Source: Pseudomonadota bacterium
GTDB taxonomy: Bacteria > Pseudomonadota > Alphaproteobacteria > Rickettsiales > SXRF01
Length of the DNA: 5,661 nucleotides
Assembly (NCBI GenBank): GCA_028873275.1
Contig: JAGWLJ010000106.1
Location: 1 to 5,661, forward strand
Direction: 5' to 3'
The position numbers and the translations under genes are program-made. The notes under the pieces are model-generated. The model saw nothing but the letters and a program-made list of their open reading frames with translations, made no database searches and was not told the origin of the DNA. Below, piece after piece: positions 1 through 5,661 of this stretch (positions within the stretch are counted from its first letter, which is position 1; every line of letters starts with the position of its first letter).

Positions 1-29
1 GCCGCTGATGATGAAGGGATGGCTTCGCG

Positions 30-989
30 TTATGTTTTCGCCAGCGGATGCTTCTCCGCCACCAGTTTCTTAAGCCGCTCGCTCGCCACATGGGTATAAA
101 TCTGCGTCGTAGAAATATCGGAGTGGCCGAGCAGTTCCTGGATCACGCGCAGATCGGCGCCGCCTTCCAGCAAATGGCTGGCGAAGCTGTGGCGCAGTGT
201 GTGCGGCGAAAGTTTTTCCGGGTCGATATTCGCCTTCACCGCCAACTCCTTCAGCATGACGCCGAACTGCTGGCGGGTGATATACCCCTCGGCGCGGTGG
301 TAGGGGAAGAGGTAAGCGCTTGCTGCCTCGTGTCTGGCGCCTGGCAGAAATGCATGCCTGATTTCCATATATTTTGACAACGCCTCGCGCGCGCGCGCGT
401 GGATAGGCACCAATCGTTCCTTGTTGCCCTTGCCGCGAATGATCAGGCAGTCCGCATCAACGCGGTGAACGCCCTCCTTCACCTGCAATGCCGCCAGCGT
501 AAGCGATACCAGCTCGGAAACGCGCAGCCCGGCCCCGTACATCAGCTCCAGCATGGCCTGCAGGCGTAACCCTTTGGGAGAGGTGTCGTCCCGGGCGGCG
601 GCAAGCAATGCCGCCACATCGTTCACCGTCAGGGTTTTGGGCAGCGGGCGGCCCAGCCGCGGCGTTTCGAGCGTAGCGGCGGGATTGTCGTCGCACAGTT
701 TCTCGCTGTAGAGAAAGGCGAATAATTGCCTGATGGCCGATAATTTGCGCGCTGCCGTGCGCGGCGATTGCCCCGCCCGGCTCAGGGTTTTAAGAAACCC
801 CTCGACCATATCGCGGGAAACGCGCTGCACCGTCGTTTTACGAGAGGAAAGAAATGCTATAAAATCAACAAGATCCCGACGGTAGGCATCGACCGTGTTG
901 GCCGAAGCGCCCCGCTCGGCCAGCATCATCTCGAGAAACTGGTCAAGTAAGGGGCTGTTACTGTTTCTGGCCGAGGAACGCCTTGGCAT
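30..989 (-). CDS. xerD: Tyrosine site-specific recombinase XerD
   Basis: Cytoplasmic tyrosine recombinase that, with XerC, resolves chromosome dimers at the dif site near the terminus. The 319-residue product has the SAM-like core-binding domain at about 13-98 and the catalytic domain at about 117-305. The full catalytic set is visible: Arg156 in GAGLRVSEL, Lys187 in the RGKGNK hairpin, His263 and Arg266 in SPHTLRHSF, His289 in LLGHSD, and the nucleophile Tyr298 in IYTHV. It is roughly 20 residues longer than the usual Xer length, mostly through a polar N-terminal tail (MPRRSSARNSNS). No alternative ATG, GTG or TTG lies between residue 1 and Met21, so the ATG at 989 is kept even though it overlaps the upstream small gene by 32 bases and has only a weak purine run (GAAAAG) before it. 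The choice of XerD over XerC rests on remembered synteny with aroK; the Xer-type recombinase assignment itself is very secure. Confidence 0.94.
   Translation of the reverse strand: MPRRSSARNSNSPLLDQFLEMMLAERGASANTVDAYRRDLVDFIAFLSSRKTTVQRVSRDMVEGFLKTLSRAGQSPRTAARKLSAIRQLFAFLYSEKLCDDNPAATLETPRLGRPLPKTLTVNDVAALLAAARDDTSPKGLRLQAMLELMYGAGLRVSELVSLTLAALQVKEGVHRVDADCLIIRGKGNKERLVPIHARAREALSKYMEIRHAFLPGARHEAASAYLFPYHRAEGYITRQQFGVMLKELAVKANIDPEKLSPHTLRHSFASHLLEGGADLRVIQELLGHSDISTTQIYTHVASERLKKLVAEKHPLAKT
386..399. repeat. (CG)7 dinucleotide tract inside xerD
   Basis: Fourteen bases of uninterrupted alternating C and G encode the His-Ala-Arg-Ala-Arg-Glu region of XerD (about residues 197-202). Such tracts can slip during replication or adopt left-handed DNA, and a gain or loss of one unit would frameshift xerD before its His, Arg and Tyr catalytic residues. 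In a GC-rich genome it may simply reflect GCG/CGC codon use. A similar 13-base tract occurs at 5118-5130 in the penicillin-binding protein. Confidence 0.6.
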
Positions 990-1122
990 CGAGCGGCTTT
1001 TCGACCGGCTTGCCGGGGCCGGGAATATCGGTGGTCATCAGCTTGGCTACGCCGCCGGCAACCAGCAGCGCCAGCAGCAGAATCAGGACGGGCAGTCTCG
1101 AGCCCCGCGATTTGTCTTTCAT
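958..1122 (-). CDS. Small single-span membrane protein of unknown function
   Basis: A 54-residue open frame not assignable to a family I recognise. It begins with a basic segment (MKDKSRGSR), followed by one hydrophobic stretch at about residues 10-29 (LPVLILLLALLVAGG then VAKLM), then a proline- and lysine-containing polar tail ending AFLGQKQ. By the positive-inside rule the N-terminus should be cytoplasmic and the 25-residue tail periplasmic. The start at 1122 is supported by AAGGGA at 1136-1131, eight bases upstream. A competing frame starting at 1129 would sit one base from that site and reads as an arginine-rich, non-membrane shadow. The stop lies 32 bases inside xerD, so translation of the two may be coupled. 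A real gene is likely but not certain, because the evidence is one membrane segment, one ribosome site and position. It could also be a lipid-anchored or secreted peptide, but no lipobox cysteine is present. Confidence 0.6.
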   Translation of the reverse strand: MKDKSRGSRLPVLILLLALLVAGGVAKLMTTDIPGPGKPVEKPLDAKAFLGQKQ

Positions 1123-1141
1123 TTGCCATTTCCCTTATAAT
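1112..1141 (+). promoter_or_regulatory. Candidate promoter of the aroK operon
   Basis: TATAAT at 1136-1141 is a perfect -10 hexamer in an otherwise GC-rich window. TTGTCT at 1112-1117 matches four of six positions of the -35 consensus at an 18-base spacing. Transcription would start near 1148, giving a leader of about 20 bases before the ATG at 1169. The -35 element lies inside the coding sequence of the divergent small gene. Seen by eye only; no start site has been mapped. Confidence 0.5.
1131..1136 (-). promoter_or_regulatory. Shine-Dalgarno of the 54-residue membrane protein
   Basis: On the minus strand this reads AAGGGA, eight bases before the ATG at 1122. It decides between two overlapping candidate frames, favouring the hydrophobic 54-residue product over the frame that would start at 1129. 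It partly coincides with the rightward -10 hexamer on the opposite strand. Confidence 0.55.
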
Positions 1142-1142
1142 C

Positions 1143-1152
1143 AGAATATTCT
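1143..1152. promoter_or_regulatory. Perfect 10-base palindrome in the divergent intergenic region
   Basis: AGAATATTCT is its own reverse complement and sits just after the proposed -10 hexamer, over the expected transcription start. It is followed by a short direct repeat, TCGTA at 1154-1158 and 1161-1165. The position would suit an operator acting on one or both divergent units, but a 10-base AT-rich palindrome can arise by chance and no regulator is identified. Confidence 0.25.
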
Positions 1153-1168
1153 ATCGTAATTCGTACCC

Positions 1169-1732
1169 ATGAGAATACAAGTAAAAATGTCAGATTCCTC
1201 CCCTCTTCCGTTATCCCGGCCGGTCGTGCTGGTCGGCCTCATGGGCGCCGGCAAGTCGACCGTGGGCAGAAGGCTCGCTGCGCAGCTGGCGCTGCCCTTC
1301 GTCGACTCCGACAATGAGATCGTCGAGGCGGCGGGCTGCTCGATCGCCGATATTTTCGAGATTTACGGCGAAGCGATTTTTCGCGACCTTGAGCAGCGCG
1401 TCATGCTGCGGCTGCTTTCGGGCGGGCCGCAGGTGATCGCCACCGGCGGCGGCGCCTTCATGAGCCCGCCCATCCGCAGCGCCATCCGTGAGAAAGCTAT
1501 CTCGGTCTGGCTCAAGGCCGGGCTCGAGACGCTGCTTGACCGCGTCTCGCGCCGCGACCACCGGCCGCTGCTCAAAAGTGGCGACAAGAGCGCGACGCTC
1601 AGCCGCCTGATGGACGAGCGTTATCCCGTCTACGCCGAGGCCGACATCACCATCGACAGTAATGCCGGACCGCACGAAACCGTCGTCGAGCACATTATCG
1701 AGGCGCTGCAGCAGAAGGCCCTGCATGCCTGA
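1169..1732 (+). CDS. aroK: Shikimate kinase AroK
   Basis: Phosphorylates shikimate to shikimate 3-phosphate with ATP, the fifth step of the shikimate pathway to aromatic amino acids, in the cytoplasm. The 187-residue product is a P-loop NMP-kinase-like fold. Walker A is GLMGAGKST at 23-31; the shikimate-binding DSD is at 46-48; GEAIFRDLE at 67-75 carries the substrate-binding Arg72; TGGG is at 92-95; the lid is RRDHRPLL at 128-135; RYPVY at 151-155 matches the conserved C-terminal motif. Two in-frame starts exist, ATG 1169 and ATG 1187 (residue 7), neither with a strong ribosome site; the longer form is given, but the shorter, starting MSDSS, is equally plausible and loses no domain. It is the first gene of the rightward operon and its stop lies inside aroB. 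Nothing is missing or unusual in the active site. Confidence 0.96.
   Translation: MRIQVKMSDSSPLPLSRPVVLVGLMGAGKSTVGRRLAAQLALPFVDSDNEIVEAAGCSIADIFEIYGEAIFRDLEQRVMLRLLSGGPQVIATGGGAFMSPPIRSAIREKAISVWLKAGLETLLDRVSRRDHRPLLKSGDKSATLSRLMDERYPVYAEADITIDSNAGPHETVVEHIIEALQQKALHA
1713..1718 (+). promoter_or_regulatory. Shine-Dalgarno that fixes the aroB start
   Basis: AGAAGG ends six bases before ATG 1725, within the last codons of aroK. Because the next in-frame ATG at 1734 would be 15 bases away, and upstream in-frame ATG 1662 lies deep in aroK, this site selects 1725. Confidence 0.75.
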
Positions 1733-2828
1733 GATGTTGCACGTACGCCTCGGCAGCCGCAGCTACGATATCGTCGTGGGCGAGCGGTTGCTGGCAGAAG
1801 CGGGGGAATATATCGCGCCGCTGCTTAAAAATGGCAGCGCGCTGATCGTCAGCGATGAGACCGTGGCGCGGCTTTACCTGCACCGGCTTACCGGCGCGCT
1901 GGAGACAAAAAACATTCGCTGCCGCTCGGCCATCGTGCCGCCGGGAGAGCAAACGAAAAGCTGGGAGACGTTCGGCGGGCTGCTCAACACGCTGCTTGAG
2001 CAGAAACCGGACCGCAGCACCACGCTGATCGCGCTGGGCGGCGGCGTGGTGGGCGATATTACCGGCTTTGCGGCGAGCGTGCTGTTGCGTGGGATCGATT
2101 TCATTCAGATCCCCACCACCCTGCTTGCGCAGGTGGACAGTTCCGTCGGCGGCAAAACCGGTATCAATTCCCGCTGGGGCAAAAACCTGATCGGCAGCTT
2201 CCACCAGCCGAAACTGGTGCTGGCCGATGTATCCACGCTTGCCACCCTGCCCAGGCGCGAATGGCTCGCCGGTTATGCCGAAACGCTCAAATACGGGCTG
2301 ATCCGCGACACGGCGTTTTTCGAATGGCTGGAGACGAATACAACAGCCATGCTGAGCGGCGATGCGGCAAAGCTGACGCAAGCCATTCTCAAAAGCTGCG
2401 CCGCCAAGGCGGAGATTGTCGCCGCCGATGAGAAGGAGCAGAATATCCGCGCCCTGCTCAATTTCGGCCATACGTTCGGCCACGCGCTCGAAGCCGAGAC
2501 CGGTTATGGCGATGCGCTGCTGCATGGCGAGGCGGTGGCCATCGGCATGATGCTGGCGTTTGAAATGTCGGTGGCGCTGGGGCTCTGTCCGAAAAACGAT
2601 CTGGAGAGGGTAAGAAAACATTATGAGAAAACCGGATTGCCAGCCTCGCCGAAACAAGTTCGGCCGCAATGGGATATCGCGCGGCTAATGGAGCATTTCA
2701 CCCGAGACAAGAAAACGAAAGGCGGCAAGCTGACGTTCATCCTCACCCGCGGCATCGGGCAGGCCTTTATCGCCGACGATGTGGAAAAAGCGGCGGTGGA
2801 ACAGGCGCTGGCGAGGACGTGCGCATGA
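1725..2828 (+). CDS. aroB: 3-Dehydroquinate synthase AroB
   Basis: Converts DAHP to 3-dehydroquinate, the second step of the shikimate pathway, using NAD+ and a divalent metal (usually zinc or cobalt) in the cytoplasm. The 367-residue length is normal for the family. The nucleotide-binding half carries PGEQTKS at 73-79 and GGGVVGDITGF at 105-115; the substrate loop DSSVGGKTGIN is at 138-148. The metal ligands expected from characterised enzymes are present: Glu186 in AETLKYG, His249 in NFGHTFGH and His267 in LLHGEA. The C-terminal DKKTKGGKLTF segment (328-338) supplies conserved lysines. The open frame extends back to 1662, but those residues are aroK read out of frame and do not resemble AroB; ATG 1725 is chosen for its AGAAGG site. 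It overlaps aroK by eight bases and the next gene by four, consistent with coupled translation of two enzymes of the same pathway. Confidence 0.97.
   Translation: MPEMLHVRLGSRSYDIVVGERLLAEAGEYIAPLLKNGSALIVSDETVARLYLHRLTGALETKNIRCRSAIVPPGEQTKSWETFGGLLNTLLEQKPDRSTTLIALGGGVVGDITGFAASVLLRGIDFIQIPTTLLAQVDSSVGGKTGINSRWGKNLIGSFHQPKLVLADVSTLATLPRREWLAGYAETLKYGLIRDTAFFEWLETNTTAMLSGDAAKLTQAILKSCAAKAEIVAADEKEQNIRALLNFGHTFGHALEAETGYGDALLHGEAVAIGMMLAFEMSVALGLCPKNDLERVRKHYEKTGLPASPKQVRPQWDIARLMEHFTRDKKTKGGKLTFILTRGIGQAFIADDVEKAAVEQALARTCA
2813..2817 (+). promoter_or_regulatory. Shine-Dalgarno of the DUF21/CBS gene
   Basis: GAGGA lies seven bases before ATG 2825, inside the end of aroB. It supports starting the membrane protein at the ATGA overlap and not at the upstream in-frame ATG 2669, which would add 52 residues that are only aroB read in another frame. 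Confidence 0.7.
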
Positions 2829-4126
2829 CCGACCATCTCCTCATATCTTTTTTTGTCATTCTATTGCTGCTGGCGCTGTCGGCATTCTTCTCGGCGGCGG
2901 AGACGGCGCTGACGGCGATCTCTCGCGCGCGCCTCTTCAAGCTGGTGCAGGACGGTAACAAAGCGGCGAAAGCGGCCAGCCGGCTCAGGCGCGACAAGGA
3001 ATCGCTGATCGCCACCGTGCTGCTGGGCAATACCGCCATCAACGTCGCCGCCTCGGCGCTGGCAACCTCGCTGGCTATCGCCGTCTTTGGAGCCGAGGGC
3101 GCGCCGGTGGCCATCGTGACGGCGGTGCTGACGCTGCTGCTCGTCGTATTCTCCGAGATACTGCCGAAAACCTACGCCATCCAGAACGCCGAAGCAGTGT
3201 CGCTCAAGCTGGCCGGGCCGGTGCGGCTGATCGTGCTATTATTCAAGCCGGTTACCTGGGCGGTGCAGCATTTCAACCGCTTCCTGCTGAAACTGTTCAA
3301 TGTCGATATCACGCAGTCCACTTCCCTTGTTCCCGCCGCCGATGTCATCCGCGGTACCATTGAGCTGCATCACCGCGAAGGCGAGGTGGTGAAGCAGGAC
3401 CGCGACATGCTGGGCAGCATTCTCGATCTCAGCGAAATCGAGGTCAGCAGGATCATGACGCACCGCAAGGAGGTCGAGATGATCGACGCCGACCTGCCGC
3501 CCGACCAGCTGGTGGCGGCGGCGGTGGCCACGCTGCATAGCCGTATCCCGCTGTGGCAGGGCAACCCCGACAACATCATCGGCGTGCTGCATGTGAAAAG
3601 CCTGGTTAAACTGCTGGGCGAACGCCGCGGCGACAGCCTGACCACCGGCGCCATCCTCGCCTTCTGCCGCAAGCCGTGGTTTATCCCGGAAACCACTTCG
3701 CTGCGTCACCAGCTGCTGGCTTTCCGCAGCCGCCGTGAGCATTTTGCGCTGGTCGTCGACGAATACGGAGCGTGGCAGGGCATCGTCACGCTCGAAGACA
3801 TCATTGAGGAGATCGTCGGCAACATCGAGGACGAACATGACGAAGCCGACAACAATATCCAGCGCGCCGGGCCCAGCGCCTGGTTCGTCAACGGCGATGT
3901 GCCGCTGCGCGACATCAACCGCAGCCTCGACTGGAACCTGCCCGATGAGCACGCCTCGACGGTAGCCGGGTTGCTCATCCACGAGGCGCAGGCCATCCCC
4001 TCGGTAGGGGAGCATTTTGACGCGCATGGCTTTCGCTTCACTGTGGTGGGCAAGGACGCCACGCGCATTACGCGGCTCAGGATCGAGAAATTGCCGGAAG
4101 CCTCGCCGGAGAATGCCGAGCCGTGA
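2825..4126 (+). CDS. DUF21 (CNNM) / CBS-pair / CorC-HlyC family membrane protein
   Basis: Inner-membrane protein of the CNNM/CorC superfamily, whose members are linked to magnesium or other divalent-cation export; older names such as hemolysin or TlyC are historical. The 433-residue product has an N-terminal DUF21 domain (about 1-175) with hydrophobic spans near 5-22, 61-88, 94-112 and 131-148, and the family marks FFSAAETAL (21-29), LLGNT (66-70) and SEILPKT (110-116). A CBS pair follows (about 205-265 and 285-335), with MTHRKEVEMI in the first repeat and VVDEYGAWQGIVTLEDIIEE in the second. The CorC/HlyC C-terminal domain spans about 348-421. Starting at ATG 2825 places the first span at the N-terminus, as expected. 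It overlaps aroB by four bases (ATGA) and the next gene by four (GTGA). The family is certain; transported ion and direction cannot be read from sequence. This neighbourhood after aroB is familiar from alphaproteobacteria. Confidence 0.92.
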   Translation: MTDHLLISFFVILLLLALSAFFSAAETALTAISRARLFKLVQDGNKAAKAASRLRRDKESLIATVLLGNTAINVAASALATSLAIAVFGAEGAPVAIVTAVLTLLLVVFSEILPKTYAIQNAEAVSLKLAGPVRLIVLLFKPVTWAVQHFNRFLLKLFNVDITQSTSLVPAADVIRGTIELHHREGEVVKQDRDMLGSILDLSEIEVSRIMTHRKEVEMIDADLPPDQLVAAAVATLHSRIPLWQGNPDNIIGVLHVKSLVKLLGERRGDSLTTGAILAFCRKPWFIPETTSLRHQLLAFRSRREHFALVVDEYGAWQGIVTLEDIIEEIVGNIEDEHDEADNNIQRAGPSAWFVNGDVPLRDINRSLDWNLPDEHASTVAGLLIHEAQAIPSVGEHFDAHGFRFTVVGKDATRITRLRIEKLPEASPENAEP

Positions 4127-4323
4127 CTCCGGAACAGGAAGAAAGAGAAGGTTATATCGTGGAATTCATTACTATCGGATTGTCCGTCAAGGTGACCGCC
4201 ATCGACCCGGAATCCCTGCGCGAGGTGTCGATCGTCGGCAGCCCAAATGCCTCCTCAGAGGATCTGGCGCAGCTGGCCGTGCGTAAACTTAAATACGTGC
4301 TCAACCGGGATAAATCCGAATGA
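4123..4323 (+). CDS. Small conserved-looking protein of unknown function (DUF6898-like)
   Basis: Predicted soluble protein of 66 residues if started at GTG 4123, or 54 if started at GTG 4159. The core reads as two beta strands (VEFITIGLSVKVTAID and REVSIVGS) followed by an amphipathic helix (SSEDLAQLAVRKLKYVL), with no signal peptide or membrane span. The pattern (EF..IG..VKV.AID....EVSIVG...A....L...A.RKL.YVL) matches my recollection of a small alphaproteobacterial family of unknown function, DUF6898; this is from memory and not checked. The long form overlaps the previous gene in the GTGA style seen elsewhere in the operon and keeps residues aligned before the VEF strand. The short form has a far better ribosome site (GAGAAGG, seven bases before 4159). 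The stop overlaps the penicillin-binding protein start by four bases. A real gene is likely; its function is unknown. Confidence 0.75.
   Translation: MTPEQEEREGYIVEFITIGLSVKVTAIDPESLREVSIVGSPNASSEDLAQLAVRKLKYVLNRDKSE
4145..4151 (+). promoter_or_regulatory. Strong Shine-Dalgarno before alternative GTG 4159
   Basis: GAGAAGG ends seven bases before the in-frame GTG at 4159. It is the best ribosome site in this part of the operon, whereas GTG 4123 has only GGAGA at a ten-base spacing. It therefore raises the possibility that the small protein is 54 and not 66 residues long. Confidence 0.5.
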
Positions 4324-5661
4324 AATTTTTCAAGCGCCTCAAAAAGCTCTTCCGCCGGAAGAAGCCGCCCTCCTCCCGCTACCCCAGCTACCGCGCGGCG
4401 CGGGAGGAGTCCTTCTTCTCGCTGGCATACCGGCGCGTGGCGATGGTCCTGGGCGGCGCTCTGGCATTGGTGCTGGCCTGGTGCTTCCTCACCCTGCCCA
4501 ATATCGACGACCTCAACAAATTCACGCGTGCCCCCAGCGTGCTGATAAAATCGGAGGACGGACAGATCATCGGCAGCTTCGGCGACATCTACGGCGATTA
4601 TATTCCCTTCGCGGAACTTCCGCTCTCGCTGATCGACGCGGTGATCGCCACCGAGGATCGCAACTTCTATCATCATTTCGGCATCGACCCGTGGGGACTG
4701 CTGCGCGCCGCTTTCGCCGATCTCAAGGCCGGCCATGTCGTGCAGGGCGGCAGCACCATTACCCAGCAGGTGGCCAAGAACGTGTTCCTGACGCCCGAGC
4801 GCTCCTTCACCCGAAAGATCAAGGAAATGCTGCTGGCGGTGAAGCTGGAGAAGCGCTTCTCCAAAGAGGAGATACTCAGTATTTATTTGAACCGCGTCTA
4901 CCTGGGGGCCGGGAATTTCGGCGTCGACGCGGCCAGCCGCCGCTATTTCAACAAATCGGCGCGTGAGCTGACGCTGCCTGAATCGGCCATCCTGGCCGGG
5001 CTGCTCAAAGCGCCGTCGCGCTTTGCCCCCACCGCCAATCCCACGCTCGCCCGCAAGCGCGCCGAGCAGGTGCTGTTCAACATGCAGGAAGCGGGATACC
5101 TGAACGAAAGCCAGACGGCGCGCGCGCGCGAGGACCTGGCCAAAACGCTCAGCGCCCGGCCGGCCGTGGCGCACAGCCTGCTTTATTTCGCCGACTGGAT
5201 CATGGACCAACTGCCGGAATATGTCGGCACTTTCCAAGAAGACCTGGTGGTGACGACGACGCTCAGGCCCGATTGGCAGCTTCTGGGCGAGAAGGCCATG
5301 AGCGAGGTAATGGACAAGGACGCCCAGGCGCATGACGCCAGCCAGGCGGCGATGCTGGCCATGACGCCGGACGGCGCGGTGCGCGTCATGATCGGCGGCC
5401 GCTCCTACGGCGCCAGCCAGTTCAACCGCGTCACGCAGGCCGAGCGCCAGCCCGGGTCGGCATTCAAGCTCTTTGTCTACCTGGCGGCGCTCGAAGCCGG
5501 CATGACGCCCGACACGCTGGTCGACGACCGGCCGTTCTCCGTGCATGTCGTGGGTGGCGACTGGCAGCCGCACAATTACAACAATAAATACCTGGGCACG
5601 ATGCCGCTCAAGGAAGCGGTAGCCGAGTCGATCAACACGGTAGCCGTGCAGGTGGCCCAGG
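4320..5661 (+). CDS. Class A penicillin-binding protein (PBP1A-like), 3' end outside window
   Basis: Bifunctional peptidoglycan synthase anchored in the inner membrane and acting in the periplasm: it polymerises lipid II and crosslinks stem peptides. The window holds 447 codons with no stop. A very basic cytoplasmic tail (residues 1-20, nine Lys/Arg within the first 15) precedes a membrane anchor at about 40-58. The GT51 glycosyltransferase (about 75-245) shows catalytic Glu112 in TEDRNFYHHFG, GGSTITQQ at 143-150, RKIKE at 165-169 with the second glutamate, and EEILSIYLNRVYLG at 183-196. The transpeptidase begins near 305; its SxxK motif is QPGSAFK with nucleophile Ser380 and Lys383, and its SxN is Ser437-Ile-Asn439. 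The KTG motif lies beyond the window. The linker between the two catalytic domains is short, so no large insert like the ODD domain of enterobacterial PBP1A is present. The ATG overlaps the previous stop (ATGA); GGGA at 4307-4310 is a modest ribosome site. Confidence 0.95.
   Translation, partial: MKFFKRLKKLFRRKKPPSSRYPSYRAAREESFFSLAYRRVAMVLGGALALVLAWCFLTLPNIDDLNKFTRAPSVLIKSEDGQIIGSFGDIYGDYIPFAELPLSLIDAVIATEDRNFYHHFGIDPWGLLRAAFADLKAGHVVQGGSTITQQVAKNVFLTPERSFTRKIKEMLLAVKLEKRFSKEEILSIYLNRVYLGAGNFGVDAASRRYFNKSARELTLPESAILAGLLKAPSRFAPTANPTLARKRAEQVLFNMQEAGYLNESQTARAREDLAKTLSARPAVAHSLLYFADWIMDQLPEYVGTFQEDLVVTTTLRPDWQLLGEKAMSEVMDKDAQAHDASQAAMLAMTPDGAVRVMIGGRSYGASQFNRVTQAERQPGSAFKLFVYLAALEAGMTPDTLVDDRPFSVHVVGGDWQPHNYNNKYLGTMPLKEAVAESINTVAVQVAQ

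Noticed and set aside
1..29. 3' flank of xerD
   Set aside because: Too short to identify a neighbouring gene, and no hairpin with a T-run is visible, so no terminator is called.
854..866. AT-rich GCTATAAAATCAA stretch inside xerD resembling a promoter element
   Set aside because: It encodes conserved-region residues of XerD and has no convincing -35 partner or downstream gene on the plus strand.
926..1129. Minus-strand 67-codon frame starting at 1129, overlapping the 54-residue membrane protein
   Set aside because: Its start is only one base from the AAGGGA site, and the product is arginine-rich without a fold signature. The frame starting at 1122 has correct spacing and a clear membrane segment.
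1662..1724. N-terminal extension of aroB to ATG 1662
   Set aside because: The extra 21 residues are aroK read out of frame, Ser/Arg-rich and unlike AroB; a well-placed AGAAGG supports ATG 1725.
1695..2669. Minus-strand open frame of 324 codons opposite aroB
   Set aside because: Antisense to a fully motif-supported AroB; the composition is low in family-like features and there is no ribosome site or domain.
2669..2824. N-terminal extension of the CNNM/CorC-type protein to ATG 2669
   Set aside because: The extra 52 residues are aroB in another frame and would put a charged segment before the first membrane span; GAGGA supports ATG 2825.
3239..4027. Minus-strand open frame of 262 codons opposite the CNNM/CorC-type gene
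   Set aside because: Shadow of a well-supported gene; no motifs of its own.
4152..5573. Minus-strand open frame of 473 codons opposite the penicillin-binding protein
   Set aside because: It lies antisense to a gene with intact GT51 and transpeptidase motifs. The product is rich in Arg, His, Gly and Ala with no recognisable domain, as expected for an antisense shadow in GC-rich DNA.

Overview
This 5,661-base window is a compact, GC-rich stretch of chromosome with almost no non-coding DNA. The gene set and order suggest an alphaproteobacterium, possibly of the Rhodospirillales or a related lineage. The basis is a xerD-type recombinase divergent from aroK-aroB, followed by a DUF21/CBS (CorC/HlyC-like) membrane protein. 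This is inferred from remembered gene neighbourhoods, not from a database search.

Layout. Bases 1-29 are the 3' flank of xerD and hold nothing recognisable. On the minus strand, 1122 to 30 encode a 54-residue single-span membrane protein (958..1122) and then XerD (30..989); the two reading frames overlap by 32 bases. A 46-base divergent intergenic region (1123..1168) is the only real control region. It carries a good -10 hexamer reading rightwards, a 10-base perfect palindrome and the Shine-Dalgarno of the leftward small gene. Rightwards, from 1169 to the window edge, lie five tightly telescoped genes: aroK (shikimate kinase), aroB (3-dehydroquinate synthase), a DUF21-CBS-CorC membrane protein, a 66-residue (or 54-residue) protein of unknown function, and a bifunctional class A penicillin-binding protein that is cut by the window end. 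Every junction overlaps (8, 4, 4 and 4 bases), which points to one transcript with translational coupling.

Functionally, the rightward operon joins two steps of the shikimate pathway to an envelope module: a membrane protein likely involved in divalent-cation handling, and a peptidoglycan polymerase/crosslinker. XerD resolves chromosome dimers together with XerC, which is encoded elsewhere. I see no mobile element, CRISPR array, RNA gene or defence system. All catalytic motifs that can be checked are intact. The parts that are not routine are the two small genes, one on each strand, and the start-site question at the second of them.
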